64,000 bases of DNA from Rubrivivax sp. (GCA_019635315.1 JAHBZT010000002.1:1-64000); one strand, 5' to 3'. Counted from the first letter of the stretch, positions 35,484-45,724 are shown. Notes: generated by a model not told the origin, from the sequence alone. Made by a program: numbers and translations.

Positions 35484-35992
35484 AGCAGCCCGAAGCGCCG
35501 GCGGGCGACGGTGCGCAGCCGGACGCGCTCGCCGGTCACCAGGCAGCGCAGCAGGCGGTCGATGCGCGCTTCGTCGAAGCGGCGCTCCTGCAGGCCGACG
35601 CCGGTGAACATCGAAGCGACGCGGCGCTGCACGACATAGCCGGCGCCTTCGCGCCAGCGTATCCACAGGTTGTTGCTCCGGCGCGGGTTCGGCTCCGGCC
35701 ACTGGTAGCGGATGCCGTCGCCGTTGAAGCCGATCGCGGCGCCGTCGGGCGCGACCAGCCAGTGCTCGAAGGCCGCGCCCTCGACCGCGAAGGCGACCGC
35801 ATTGCCGGGTTCGCGCGCCAGCCGCAGCTCGGCGGGCAGGGCGTCGTTGGCGGCCTCGATGCGCGCCCACAGCGCCGCGATGCGCGCCGGCTCGCCGTGC
35901 AGAGAACTGTCGCCGCGCCGGCTCGAGCGCGGGGACGTGTCGCGCGCCGCGGCGGCGCTGCGCTTCTTCAGTTCCTTCTCGACCCAGGACAT
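35480..35992 (-). CDS. Hypothetical protein, co-transcribed with the hydrolase
   Basis: A 170-residue protein I do not recognise. The first 35 residues are polar and rich in Lys, Arg and Ser; the rest looks globular, with WARIEAANDALPAELRLARE, EHWLVAPDGAAIGFNGDGI and RSNNLWIRWREGAGYVVQRR. No signal peptide, membrane segment or cofactor motif is visible, so it should be cytoplasmic. It overlaps the following hydrolase gene (GTGA), which argues for a shared transcript and perhaps a shared function. Codon use is like that of its neighbours, supporting a real gene. Confidence 0.65.
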   Translation of the reverse strand: MSWVEKELKKRSAAAARDTSPRSSRRGDSSLHGEPARIAALWARIEAANDALPAELRLAREPGNAVAFAVEGAAFEHWLVAPDGAAIGFNGDGIRYQWPEPNPRRSNNLWIRWREGAGYVVQRRVASMFTGVGLQERRFDEARIDRLLRCLVTGERVRLRTVARRRFGLL

Positions 35993-36067
35993 GAGGACGT
36001 CGGCAGGTACGGCGATGGCGCGCAGCCTACCCGAAGCCTGCCCGCCGCGGCCCGGGGTGATCGAGCA

Positions 36068-37192
36068 TCACCCCCCGATGTAGTGCATCTCGATCTTGCG
36101 CTCGCCCGAGCCGGGCGCGGCCTGGTGCGCGGCGCGCAGCTCGGAGTAGCGGTCCTCGCGCCCGCCCCAGATCAAGCCCACGGCGCCGGCGATCTGCTCG
36201 TCGCTGAAGCCGCCGCGCAGCAGCGCGCGCAGGTCGTGGCCGCTGCTGGCGAACAGGCACAGGAAGAGCTTGCCCTCGGTGGACAGGCGGGCGCGGTTGC
36301 AGTCGTGGCAGAAGGCCTTGGTGACGCTGCTGATGAAGCCGACCTCGCCGCCGCCGTCGCGGTAGCGCCAGCGCTCGGCCGTCTCGCCCGGCGCCGACGG
36401 CGGCAGCGGCTCCAGCGGGAAGGCGGCGTGCAGGCGCGCGCGCACCTCGTCGCTGGGCAGCACCTCGTCCATGCGCCAGCCGTTGCTGCTGCCGACGTCC
36501 ATGTATTCGATGAAGCGCAGGACGACCTGCGCACCCCAGCGTTCGCGCACGTGGCGCGCCAGCGGCACGATCTGCCCTTCGTTGGTGCCGCGCTTGACGA
36601 CCATGTTGACTTTCAGCGGCGTCAGGCCCGCGGCCAGCGCGACGTCGATGCCCTGCAGGACGTCGGCGACCGGGAAGTCGACGTCGTTCATGCGCCGGAA
36701 GACGGCGTCGTCCAGCGCGTCCAGGCTGACCGTCACGCGCCGGAGCCCGGCCTCGCGCAGCGCCGCGGCCTTGCGCGCGAGCAGCGAGCCGTTGGTCGTC
36801 AGCGTGATGTCCAGCGGCGTGCCGTCGGCCGCGCGCAGCGCGGCGAGCTGGCGCACCAGTTCCTCGAGGTGCTTGCGCATCAGCGGCTCGCCGCCGGTCA
36901 GCCGCAGCTTGACCACGCCATGCGCGACGAACAGGCGCGCCACGCGCGTGATCTCCTCGAAGCTCAGCAGGCTGGCATGCGGCAGGAAGCGGTAGTCGCG
37001 GTCGAAGATTTCCTTCGGCATGCAGTAGCTGCAGCGGAAGTTGCAGCGGTCGGTGACCGAGATGCGCAGGTCGCGCAGCGGCCGTCCCAGGCGGTCGGCC
37101 AGCAGGCCGATCGGCGCGGCCGGGTGCGCAGGCACCTCGGGCACCGGCGCGACATAACGCAGGTCGGCCAGCGGGATCACGGATTCGCCCAT
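36068..37192 (-). CDS. moaA: GTP 3',8-cyclase MoaA
   Basis: A 374-residue radical SAM enzyme for the first step of molybdenum-cofactor synthesis. The N-terminal iron-sulfur site is CNFRCSYC (Cys50, Cys54, Cys57), and the C-terminal cluster is seen in [32 protein letters not shown] near residue 110 and the C-terminal HYIGG, whose double Gly is needed in the family, are present. There is a longer N-terminus (about 40 residues) than in E. coli MoaA. The other molybdenum-cofactor genes of this window, moeA-moaD-moaE, lie 14 kb away. Confidence 0.95.
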   Translation of the reverse strand: MGESVIPLADLRYVAPVPEVPAHPAAPIGLLADRLGRPLRDLRISVTDRCNFRCSYCMPKEIFDRDYRFLPHASLLSFEEITRVARLFVAHGVVKLRLTGGEPLMRKHLEELVRQLAALRAADGTPLDITLTTNGSLLARKAAALREAGLRRVTVSLDALDDAVFRRMNDVDFPVADVLQGIDVALAAGLTPLKVNMVVKRGTNEGQIVPLARHVRERWGAQVVLRFIEYMDVGSSNGWRMDEVLPSDEVRARLHAAFPLEPLPPSAPGETAERWRYRDGGGEVGFISSVTKAFCHDCNRARLSTEGKLFLCLFASSGHDLRALLRGGFSDEQIAGAVGLIWGGREDRYSELRAAHQAAPGSGERKIEMHYIGG

Positions 37193-37224
37193 GGGGCGAT
37201 TGTGCAGCGGCCCCGCGCCTGCGC

Positions 37225-37899
37225 TCAGCGCAGGGCGTTGGCGGTGTTTTCCGGGGCGGTGTACGCGGCCGGGCCCGCGGCGGCGGACGCCAGCGCCGCC
37301 GGCGCGCGGCGCGCACCGTCGAAGCGGCTGGCCCAGTAGGCGACGCGCAGGCTCTCGACGCGGATCTCGGCGCCGCTGCGTGGCGCGTGGATGAAGCGCC
37401 CGCCGCCGACATAGATCCCCACGTGCGAGTAGGTGCGCCGCAGCGTGTTGAAGAAGACCAGGTCGCCGGGCTGCAGTTCGTCGCGCGCGACGGCCAGCAA
37501 CCCGGCGCCGGTGGCCTGCTGTTCGGCCCGGCGCGGCAGCGCCAGGCCCAGCGTCAGCGCATAGACATGCTGCGTGAAGCCGCTGCAGTCGAAGCCCAGG
37601 TCGGCGCTGCTGCCGCCGCGGCGGTAGGGCAGCTCGAGGAAATTCAGCGCCGCGACGACGACCTGGGCGCCGTCAGCGCCGGCGGGGGCCGCCGCGGCCG
37701 GCCGGTCCTCGGGCGCCAGGCCGCGTTCGACCAGCAGCCGCTGCAAGGGGTCGGCAGCGTCGACTGCCGGCCGCGGCGGCGCCGTGCCGCAGCCGGCCCC
37801 GAGCAGGGCCGCGGCGCCGGCGAGCAGGGCCGCCGCGGCGTCGGCCCGCCGGCGCTTCTGGCGCAGGGTCGGTCGCGGGTTCGGGGCCGGGTCGTGCAT
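37225..37899 (-). CDS. NlpC/P60 (C40) family cell-wall peptidase, lipoprotein
   Basis: A 224-residue lipoprotein endopeptidase acting on peptidoglycan peptides. A basic N-terminus (RQKRRRADA) precedes a hydrophobic core and lipobox LLGAGC (Cys37). The catalytic triad is visible: Cys105 in [11 protein letters not shown], His159 in YSHVGIYVG and His171 in FIHAPRSG. The C-terminal 40 residues are Ala-rich and probably flexible. It lies 32 bp after moaA's start in the opposite reading order (upstream of moaA on the minus strand) and is divergent from acuI across a 141-bp gap with no clear promoter. Confidence 0.92.
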   Translation of the reverse strand: MHDPAPNPRPTLRQKRRRADAAAALLAGAAALLGAGCGTAPPRPAVDAADPLQRLLVERGLAPEDRPAAAAPAGADGAQVVVAALNFLELPYRRGGSSADLGFDCSGFTQHVYALTLGLALPRRAEQQATGAGLLAVARDELQPGDLVFFNTLRRTYSHVGIYVGGGRFIHAPRSGAEIRVESLRVAYWASRFDGARRAPAALASAAAGPAAYTAPENTANALR

Positions 37900-38040
37900 C
37901 GCGGGGCGCAGCTTAGGCAGACCGCGCGCGGGGTGTCAAACGACGCCCGCTCCAGGGCCCCGGGACTGTCGCCTTGCCGAGACGCCGCCCAGCAGGCAGC
38001 ATCGGGCCGGAGTCCCCCACTGATCACACTGCGACGACCC

Positions 38041-39018
<978 letters not shown>

Positions 39019-39139
39019 ACCATGGCGCTGGGGCCGCGTCGGGCAGGTTTCGGCGCACAGCGGACCTTGGAAGCAAGCCGCTGCTTGCGCCCTCTTCGGC
39101 GGAGCGCCATGCCCGGTTCGCCTGCGAAGACCGTGGCGT

Positions 39140-39273
39140 GCAAGGCCGAGGCCGCGGGGGGCCGTTCAGGGCTGGGCCCTCGAACACACGTCGAAGCGCC
39201 GCTGTGGTTCGAAGCGCTGCGGCCGCGCCTCGAGGGCCCAGCCCTGACCGACCCCCCGCGACCTCGACCTTGC
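39140..39273. repeat. Long hairpin repeat unit 1
   Basis: A 134-bp unit whose two 44-nt ends (39140-39183 and 39230-39273) are inverted repeats of each other with 40 of 44 positions matching. The ends begin with GCAAGGCCGAGGCCGCGG. The 46-nt centre contains GTGGTTCGAAGCGCTGCGG. It occurs again in inverted orientation at 39376-39505. Such short, palindromic, non-coding units resemble REP or MITE sequences, but no transposase gene is near. Confidence 0.85.
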
Positions 39274-39375
39274 GCGTGGCGGTGGTGGTGTTCCGGCAAT
39301 CCGTCGCCGGCATCGGGCCTGGGTGCTGGCGCCGACGTCCGGCCGGCGGGTGCCGGCAGTCCTCAACCGCTGCCT

Positions 39376-39505
39376 GCAAGGCCGATGCCGTGGGGCCGGG
39401 CAGGGTTTGGCCCTCGAGGCGCGGCCGCAGCGCTTCGAACCACAGTGGCGTCCCGACGTGTGTTCGAGGGCCAGGCCCTGAACGGCCCCACGGCGTCGGC
39501 CTTGT
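39376..39505. repeat. Long hairpin repeat unit 2 (inverted copy of unit 1)
   Basis: A 130-bp unit with 42-nt inverted ends (39376-39417 and 39464-39505), about 36 of 42 positions matching. Its 46-nt centre is the reverse complement of that of unit 1 with a few changes, including the stretch CGCAGCGCTTCGAACCAC. The two units are 102 bp apart and face each other, so the whole 366-bp block could itself fold into one large hairpin. Confidence 0.85.
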
Positions 39506-39712
39506 GCCGCGATGCCCGCACGCCCCGCACCGCTGGCACGCACCAGGGCACAGCGCTGCAAAGCGGCGCGAGCGCTGTGACGCCATCGGAGACAGGGCCC
39601 TGCGCGCACGCCGTCGAAGCGGCCGCAACGCGCCGAGGGCCGTCATTGACCGGCAAACGCTGGCGCAGGCGCCATGGCTCGTCACTCCCGTCGGGCAGCA
39701 CCTGAGATCGGC

Positions 39713-40285
39713 ATGGATTCGCAGGCCCGCGCCGCCGCCCTGCGCGCCGAACGCTGTACGCTGGTGCTGGTCGACTACCAGGCCCGCCTGCTGCCCGCGA
39801 TCCACCAGGGCGACCAGGTCCTCGCCGAGGCGCTGCGCCTGGCCGACGTGGCGCGGCTGCTCGACGTGCCCGTGATCGGCACCGAGCAGAACCCGGCCGG
39901 CCTGGGGCCGATCGTGGAGGCGCTGCGTCAGCGCTGCGCAAGCACGCTGGCCAAAATGCACTTCGACGCCTGCGAGGACGGGCTGCTCGAATGGCTGGCT
40001 CGGCAGGGCGGCCGGCCGGACGTGGTGATCGCCGGCTGCGAGGCGCATGTGTGCCTGCTGCAGACGGCGCTCGGCCTGCGCCGTGCCGGGCATGCGCTGT
40101 GGGTCGTGGCGCCGGCCTGCGGCTCGCGCCGGGCGGCCGATCATGCGCTGGCGATGCAGCGCCTGCGCGACGCCGGCGCGGTGATCGCCAGTGCCGAGAT
40201 GGTGTTCTTCGAGTGGCTGCACGACTGCCGGCACGCGCGATTCAAGGAGGTGCTGACGCTGGTCAAGCAGGCGCCGGTGGGCTGA
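39713..40285 (+). CDS. Isochorismatase-like cysteine hydrolase
   Basis: A 190-residue hydrolase of the isochorismatase/nicotinamidase superfamily. The catalytic Asp is in LVDYQARLLPAI, the Lys in LAKMHFDAC and the Cys in AGCEAHVCLLQTALGL. It resembles the YcaC-like branch whose substrates are unknown. The distantly related NicF hydrolyses maleamate in nicotinate degradation, but I see no feature that would assign this protein to that role. I start at the ATG at 39713; an in-frame ATG at 39674 would add 13 residues, and neither has a strong ribosome binding site. Confidence 0.82.
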   Translation: MDSQARAAALRAERCTLVLVDYQARLLPAIHQGDQVLAEALRLADVARLLDVPVIGTEQNPAGLGPIVEALRQRCASTLAKMHFDACEDGLLEWLARQGGRPDVVIAGCEAHVCLLQTALGLRRAGHALWVVAPACGSRRAADHALAMQRLRDAGAVIASAEMVFFEWLHDCRHARFKEVLTLVKQAPVG

Positions 40286-40332
40286 GACGACATTCGCGAA
40301 CAGGCTGAACCCGCATCAATCAGGAGACAGGC

Positions 40333-42240
40333 ATGCCGACCCCGGAGACCTTCGCCGACTTCCACCGCCGCTCGCTGGCCGACCGCGACGGCTTCTGGTC
40401 CGAGCAGGCGGCGCTGATCGACTGGCACGCACCGTTCACGCAGGTCTGCGACCACGGCCGGCCGCCGTTCACGCGCTGGTTCGTCGGCGGCACGACCAAC
40501 CTGTGCCACAACGCGGTCGACCGCCACGCCGCGGCGCGGCCCGGCGACCGCGCGCTGATCTGGGTCTCCACCGAGGTCGGGCAGGAGCGCGTCTACAGCT
40601 TCGGCGAACTGCTGTCCGAGGTGCAGCGCACCGCGGCGATGCTGCAGGAAATGGGCGTGAAGGCCGGCGACCGCGTGCTGGTCTACATGCCGATGATCCC
40701 CGAGGCGGTCTTCACGATGCTGGCCTGCGCGCGCATCGGCGCCATCCACTCGGTGGTCTTCGGCGGCTTCGCCAGCCACAGCCTGGCCAGCCGCATCGAG
40801 GACGCCGAGCCGGTGGTCGTGGTCAGCGCCGACGCCGGCAGCCGCGGCGGCAAGGTCGTGCCCTACAAGCCGCTGCTCGACGAGGCGCTGCGCCTGTCGA
40901 AGCACAAGCCTGCCAGGGTGCTGATGGTCGACCGCGGGCTGGTGCCCTTCGAGCGCACGGCCGGCCGCGACGAGGACTATGCGGCGCTGCGCGAGCGCCA
41001 TCTCGCGGCCCAGGTGCCCTGCGCCTGGCTGGACAGCACGCACCCGAGCTACACGCTCTACACCAGCGGCACCACCGGCCGGCCCAAGGGCGTGCAGCGC
41101 GACACCGGCGGCTATGCGGTGGCGCTGGCGGCGAGCATGAAGCACATCTTCATGGGCCGGCCCGGCGAGACCTACTTCAGCACCAGCGACATCGGCTGGG
41201 TCGTCGGCCACAGCTACATCGTCTACGGGCCGCTGATCGCCGGCATGGCGACCATCCTCTACGAGGGTCTGCCGATCCGCCCCGACGCCGCCATCTGGTG
41301 GAGCCTGGTCGAGAAGTACAAGGTCACGGCGATGTTCTCGGCGCCGACCGCGGTGCGCGTGCTGAAGAAGCAGGACCCGGCGGCGCTGAAGAAGCACGAC
41401 CTCTCCTCGCTGCGCGCGCTGTTCCTGGCCGGCGAGCCGCTGGACGAGCCCACCGGGCGCTGGATCGCCGACGCGCTGGGCGTGCCCGTCATCGACAACT
41501 ACTGGCAGACCGAGAGCGGCTGGCCCATCCTGACCATCGCCAACGGCATCGAGCCGCGGCCCAGCAAGTTCGGCAGCCCGGGCGTGCCGATGTACGGCTA
41601 CGACGTCAAGCTGGTCGACGAGCAGACCGGGCAGGACCTGACGGGGCCGAACCAGAAGGGCGTCGTCGTCATCGAGGGGCCGCTGCCGCCGGGCTTCATG
41701 CAGACCGTCTGGCGCGACGACGAGCGCTTCGTCAAGACCTACTGGAGCAGCATCCCGGGCCGGCAGGTCTACAGCACCTTCGACTGGGGCATCCGCGACG
41801 AGGACGGCTACTTCTTCATCCTCGGCCGCACCGACGACGTGATCAACGTCGCCGGCCACCGCCTGGGCACGCGCGAGATCGAGGAAAGCATCGCCAGCCA
41901 CCCGAACGTGGCCGAGGTCGCGGTGGTCGGCGTCGCCGACCAGCTCAAGGGCCAGGTCGCGATGGCCTTCGCCGTGCTGAAGGACCCGTCGCGGGCGGCC
42001 ACGCCCGAGGCGGCGCTGAAGCTCGAGGGCGAGATCATGAAGCTGGTCGACGCCCAGCTCGGCGCCGTCGCGCGACCCAGCCGGGTGCGTTTCGTCACCG
42101 TGCTGCCCAAGACCCGCTCGGGCAAGCTGCTGCGGCGCGCCATCCAGGCCGTCTGCGAGGCCCGCGACCCGGGCGACCTGACGACGATCGAGGACCCGAC
42201 CGCGCTGCAGCAGATCAAGGACCTGGTCGGCGGCGGCTGA
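40333..42240 (+). CDS. prpE: Propionate-CoA ligase / short-chain acyl-CoA synthetase (PrpE-like)
   Basis: A 635-residue adenylate-forming enzyme that activates a short-chain acid, most likely propionate, with ATP and CoA. The AMP-binding core TLYTSGTTGRPKGVQRD lies near residue 240, DNYWQTESGWPI near 390, FDWGIRDEDGYFFILGRTDD near 480 and the catalytic Lys in KTRSGKLLRR near 598, which is also the usual target of regulatory acylation that sirtuins reverse. A strong AGGAGA ribosome binding site precedes the ATG. Acetate or other short acids cannot be excluded as substrates. Confidence 0.9.
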   Translation: MPTPETFADFHRRSLADRDGFWSEQAALIDWHAPFTQVCDHGRPPFTRWFVGGTTNLCHNAVDRHAAARPGDRALIWVSTEVGQERVYSFGELLSEVQRTAAMLQEMGVKAGDRVLVYMPMIPEAVFTMLACARIGAIHSVVFGGFASHSLASRIEDAEPVVVVSADAGSRGGKVVPYKPLLDEALRLSKHKPARVLMVDRGLVPFERTAGRDEDYAALRERHLAAQVPCAWLDSTHPSYTLYTSGTTGRPKGVQRDTGGYAVALAASMKHIFMGRPGETYFSTSDIGWVVGHSYIVYGPLIAGMATILYEGLPIRPDAAIWWSLVEKYKVTAMFSAPTAVRVLKKQDPAALKKHDLSSLRALFLAGEPLDEPTGRWIADALGVPVIDNYWQTESGWPILTIANGIEPRPSKFGSPGVPMYGYDVKLVDEQTGQDLTGPNQKGVVVIEGPLPPGFMQTVWRDDERFVKTYWSSIPGRQVYSTFDWGIRDEDGYFFILGRTDDVINVAGHRLGTREIEESIASHPNVAEVAVVGVADQLKGQVAMAFAVLKDPSRAATPEAALKLEGEIMKLVDAQLGAVARPSRVRFVTVLPKTRSGKLLRRAIQAVCEARDPGDLTTIEDPTALQQIKDLVGGG

Positions 42241-42419
42241 CGGCGGCCGGGGCGCGGGAGGGCAGCGCCGCCGCGGCGGCGACCGGGGCCGGGGCCTTGC
42301 GGCGAATTGGGGTGTCACCCTAGCGGCCGAAGGTGCCGGTGGCGCCGCGGGGCGGCGATAATGCAGGTTTCGCGACGAGCGGCCGCGCGGCGGCCGCTGC
42401 GGGCGAGTGCCAGGTCCCC

Positions 42420-42680
42420 ATGAGCGACACCGAACAGACCATCATCGACATCATCGCCAAGACGTGCTCGATCGAGCGCGACCGGATCACGCTCGACGCC
42501 ACGCTGAAGGACCTGGACGTGCACTCGCTGGACGCGGTGCAGGTGTTGTTCGAGATCGAGGACCGCTTCGACATCCAGGTGCCGGAGCGCGACGACCAGT
42601 ACTCGGCCGGCACCGTGCGCGACCTCGTCGCCGGGGTCGAGAGCCTGGTCGCTGCGAAGGCGGCCACCGCGACCACCTGA
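42420..42680 (+). CDS. Acyl carrier protein
   Basis: An 86-residue acyl carrier protein. The phosphopantetheine attachment site is Ser36 in KDLDVHSLDAVQVLFEIED; the residue before Ser is His where most fatty-acid ACPs have Asp. The rest (IAKTCSIERDRITLDATLKD and a C-terminal TVRDLVAGVESL) follows the family. It lies 15 bp before a ketosynthase gene and 180 bp after prpE, whose downstream region shows no clear promoter. This pair is apart from any fab cluster, so it may serve a specialised acyl chain rather than bulk fatty acid synthesis. Confidence 0.9.
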   Translation: MSDTEQTIIDIIAKTCSIERDRITLDATLKDLDVHSLDAVQVLFEIEDRFDIQVPERDDQYSAGTVRDLVAGVESLVAAKAATATT

Positions 42681-42695
42681 GCCCGGCTGCAGGCG

Positions 42696-43907
42696 ATGCA
42701 GCGCGTCGTCGTCACCGGCATGGGCTGCGTCAGCCCGATCGGGCTCAGCGCCGCCGCCACCTGGCAGGCGATGTGCGCCGGCACGCCGGGCATCGCGCCG
42801 CTGGTCGGCCTGGCCGGCTACGACCTGCGCACCGGCATCGCCGCGCAGCTCAAGGGCTGGGACCCGCTGGCGCACTTCGACGACAAGCGCCTGGTGCTGC
42901 TGGACCCGGTGTCGCAGTATGCGCTGGTGGCCGCGCGTGAGGCGGTCGCGCAGGCCGGCCTGCGCTTCGAGGGCGAACTGGGCGAGCGCACGGCGGTCGT
43001 CATCGGCACCGGCATCGGCGGCGCGCAGACCCAGGACCAGATGGCGATGCGGCTGTACGGCGAGAAGAACCCGCGTGTGCACCCGATGGCCATCGTGCGC
43101 GTGATGCCCAATGCGCCGGCCTCGCAGATCTCGCTGGAATTCGGCCTGCGCGGCCCGGCCTTCGCGGTGGCCAGCGCCTGCGCCTCGTCCAACCACGCGC
43201 TGGCCCAGGCGCTGGCGCTGCTGCGCGCCGGCGAGGCCGACGTGGCGCTGGCCGGCGGCGCCGAGGCCTGCATCACGGTCGGCACGGTGAAGGCCTGGGA
43301 GGCGATGCGCGTGCTGGCCGACGACACCTGCCGCCCCTTCAGCCGCGGCCGCCGCGGCCTGGTGCTGGGCGAGGGCGCCGGCGTCTTCGTGCTCGAGACG
43401 CTGGAGCACGCAAGGGCCCGTGGCGCCGGCATCCTGGCCGAGCTGGCCGGCGCCGGCATGACCGCCGACGCCGCCGACATCGTGATGCCCGACGCCGGCG
43501 GCGCGGCGCGCGCGATGCGCGGGGCGCTGCGCAGCGGCGGCCTGAATGCCGACGAGATCGGCTACATCAACGCCCACGGCACCGGCACCGCGGCCAACGA
43601 CCCGACCGAGACGAAGGCGATCAAGGCCGTCTTCGGCGAGCACGCACGGCGGCTGGCGGTGTCGTCTACCAAGTCCATGCACGGCCACGCGCTGGGCGCC
43701 GGCGGCGCGCTGGAGCTGGTGGCCGCGATCGGCGCGCTGCGCGACGGCGTCGTGCCGCCGACCATCAACTACCTCGGTCCGGACCCGGAGTGCGACCTCG
43801 ACGTGGTGCCCAACACGGCGCAGCAGCGCCGCGTCGGCGCCGCGCTGTCGAACTCCTTCGCCTTCGGCGGGCTCAACGCGGTGGTGGCGCTCAGGCGCTG
43901 GGCCTGA
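42696..43907 (+). CDS. Beta-ketoacyl-ACP synthase (FabF/KAS II-like)
   Basis: A 403-residue ketosynthase that elongates acyl-ACP by Claisen condensation. The catalytic triad is intact: Cys162 in AVASACASSNHALAQ, His294 in INAHGTGTAANDPTE and His331 after Lys326 in STKSMHGHALGAGG. The last motif has His where most FabF proteins have Thr (KSMTGH). It is encoded with a dedicated ACP just upstream, as in NodFE-like or other specialised systems. The housekeeping FabF is probably elsewhere in the genome. Confidence 0.9.
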   Translation: MQRVVVTGMGCVSPIGLSAAATWQAMCAGTPGIAPLVGLAGYDLRTGIAAQLKGWDPLAHFDDKRLVLLDPVSQYALVAAREAVAQAGLRFEGELGERTAVVIGTGIGGAQTQDQMAMRLYGEKNPRVHPMAIVRVMPNAPASQISLEFGLRGPAFAVASACASSNHALAQALALLRAGEADVALAGGAEACITVGTVKAWEAMRVLADDTCRPFSRGRRGLVLGEGAGVFVLETLEHARARGAGILAELAGAGMTADAADIVMPDAGGAARAMRGALRSGGLNADEIGYINAHGTGTAANDPTETKAIKAVFGEHARRLAVSSTKSMHGHALGAGGALELVAAIGALRDGVVPPTINYLGPDPECDLDVVPNTAQQRRVGAALSNSFAFGGLNAVVALRRWA

Positions 43908-43931
43908 GCCGCGCCCCGCGCCGGCCCGGCG

Positions 43932-45707
43932 TCACAGCACCTCGCTGGCGAAGTCCGCCAGCCGCGAGCGTTCGCCGCGCGCCAGCGTCAGGTGGCCGCC
44001 GTGCGGCCAGCCCTTGAAGCGGTCGACGGCATAGGTCAGGCCGCTGGAGCCCTCGGTCAGGTAGGGCGTGTCGATCTGCGCCAGGTTGCCCAGGCAGACG
44101 ATCTTGGTGCCCGGCCCGGCGCGCGTGATCAGCGTCTTCATCTGCTTGGGCGTCAGGTTCTGCGCCTCGTCGATGAGCACGAACTTGTTCAGGAAGGTGC
44201 GCCCGCGCATGAAGTTCAGGCTCTTGATCTTGATCTTGCTGCGCACCAGGTCGTTGGTCGCCGCGCGGCCCCATTCGCCGGCACTGCTGTCGCTGCGTGC
44301 CAGCACCTCCAGGTTGTCGTCCAGCGCGCCCATCCAGGGGCCCATCTTCTCTTCCTCGTTGCCGGGCAGGAAGCCGATGTCGTCGCCCACCGGCACCGTG
44401 ACGCGGGTGACGATGATCTCGGTGTAGCGGCGCTCGTCCAGCACCTGGCTCAGGCCGGCGGCCAGCGTCAGCAGCGTCTTGCCGGTGCCCGCGGTGCCGG
44501 TCAGCGTGATGAAGTCGCACTCGGGGTCCATCAGCAGGTTGAGCGCGAAGTTCTGCTCGCGGTTGCGCGCGGTGACGCCCCAGACCGCGTTCTTGCCATG
44601 CGTGTAGTCGCGCAGCGTCTTCAGGACCGCGGTCTTGCCGGTGATCTCGGCCACACGCGCGTACAGCGGCGCGGCGCCCGGCGTCTCGAGGTAGACGAAC
44701 TGGTTGATCAGCAGCGCCGGCACCAGCGGCCCGCTGATGCGGTAGTAGGTGTGGCCGCCCTGCTGCCAGCTCTCCATCGTCTTGCCATGGCGCTCCCAGA
44801 AGTCGGCCGGCAGCGGCAGCACGCCGGTGTACAGCAGGTCGCCGTCCTCCAGCGTCTTGTCGTTGAAGTAGTCCTCGGCCGGCAGGCCGAGCGCACGCGC
44901 CTTGACGCGCATGTTGATGTCCTTGGACACCAGCACGACCTCGCGTCCCGGGTGCTGCCCGCGCAGGCCCTGCACGACGCCCAGGATCTGGTTGTCGGCC
45001 TTGCCCTGTGGCAGGCCCTCGGGCAGACGCACGTCCAGCCCCGTGGTCTGGAAATACAGCGTGCCGCCGGCCTCGCGGTGGCCGGTCTTGGCCAGCGGGA
45101 TGCCGGCCTTGGCGTCCACTGTGCCGTCGTGCTGCGTGAACGAGGCCAGCGCGTCGAGCTCGCGGCTGACCTGGCGCGCGTTGCGCGCGACCTCGCTCAT
45201 GCCCTTCTTGTGGTTGTCCAGTTCCTCCAGCGTGATCATCGGCAGGAAGACGTCGTGTTCCTCGAAGCGGAACAGGCTGGTCGGGTCGTGCATCAGCACG
45301 TTGGTGTCCAGCACGAAGAGCTTGGCCGGGCCGGCCGGCGTCTTCGCGCGTGCCTTGCGCGCGGCCGGGCGGGCGGCCGGCGCGGGTGCCGCCTGGGTCG
45401 CCGGCAGACTGCGGGCGACGATGCCGGCCGGCACCGCAGGGGCGCGCAGCAGCACTGGCGACGCCGTCGCGGTGCGCGGCTGCGCCGGCGCGCGGGCGGC
45501 GGTCGGCGCCGGAACCGCGGCGCGCGCCGGCGCGCGGGCGGCCAGCGCCTGGCCGCCATCGTGCAGGTCCAGCGTGGCCTGGCTGGCCGCTGCTTCCGCG
45601 GCATGCGGCTTCAGCGTGCGCTTGTCGGCCTTGGGCGCGGCCTGCGCCTCGTAGTCGCTGCTCTGCAGCAGGTCACCCTTCTTGGACGGCGGCTTGGGCA
45701 GGGGCAT
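43932..45707 (-). CDS. PhoH-family ATPase with N-terminal PIN domain (PhoH2/YlaK-like)
   Basis: A 591-residue fusion of a PIN ribonuclease-like domain and a PhoH helicase-like ATPase. The PIN part begins at KLFVLDTNVLMHDPTSLFRF near residue 130, with ITLEELDNHKKG and later VVLVSKDINMRVKARALG. The ATPase part shows Walker A in LTGTAGTGKTLLTLAAGL near residue 390 and Walker B in NKFVLIDEAQNLTP near 500. The first 125 residues are low-complexity Ala, Pro and Arg. Such proteins are RNA-acting ATPase/RNases. An intrinsic terminator lies just upstream of the start at 45707, so expression may depend on read-through. Confidence 0.9.
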   Translation of the reverse strand: MPLPKPPSKKGDLLQSSDYEAQAAPKADKRTLKPHAAEAAASQATLDLHDGGQALAARAPARAAVPAPTAARAPAQPRTATASPVLLRAPAVPAGIVARSLPATQAAPAPAARPAARKARAKTPAGPAKLFVLDTNVLMHDPTSLFRFEEHDVFLPMITLEELDNHKKGMSEVARNARQVSRELDALASFTQHDGTVDAKAGIPLAKTGHREAGGTLYFQTTGLDVRLPEGLPQGKADNQILGVVQGLRGQHPGREVVLVSKDINMRVKARALGLPAEDYFNDKTLEDGDLLYTGVLPLPADFWERHGKTMESWQQGGHTYYRISGPLVPALLINQFVYLETPGAAPLYARVAEITGKTAVLKTLRDYTHGKNAVWGVTARNREQNFALNLLMDPECDFITLTGTAGTGKTLLTLAAGLSQVLDERRYTEIIVTRVTVPVGDDIGFLPGNEEEKMGPWMGALDDNLEVLARSDSSAGEWGRAATNDLVRSKIKIKSLNFMRGRTFLNKFVLIDEAQNLTPKQMKTLITRAGPGTKIVCLGNLAQIDTPYLTEGSSGLTYAVDRFKGWPHGGHLTLARGERSRLADFASEVL

Positions 45708-45724
45708 GGGGGGATCGCGGGGTG

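Larger units (their letters stand above)
39019..39712. other. Gene-free 694-bp region between acuI and the isochorismatase-like gene
   Basis: No convincing gene lies here. Two inverted hairpin units (39140-39273 and 39376-39505) account for 264 bp. A short hairpin without T-tract lies at 39073-39088 (GCAAGC, 4-nt loop, GCTTGC). The flanks (39019-39139, 39274-39375 and 39506-39712) show no promoter, terminator or repeat that I can recognise. Long open frames through the region arise from its GC content. Confidence 0.7.

Noticed and set aside
39073-39088. Hairpin GCAAGC/GCTTGC as an intrinsic terminator of acuI
   Set aside because: The stem is only 6 bp and no T-tract follows.
39713-40285. Isochorismatase-like protein as the missing maleamate amidase (NicF) of the NicX-like cassette
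   Set aside because: It lies 13 kb away, in another context, and looks more like the YcaC branch; fold similarity alone is not enough.
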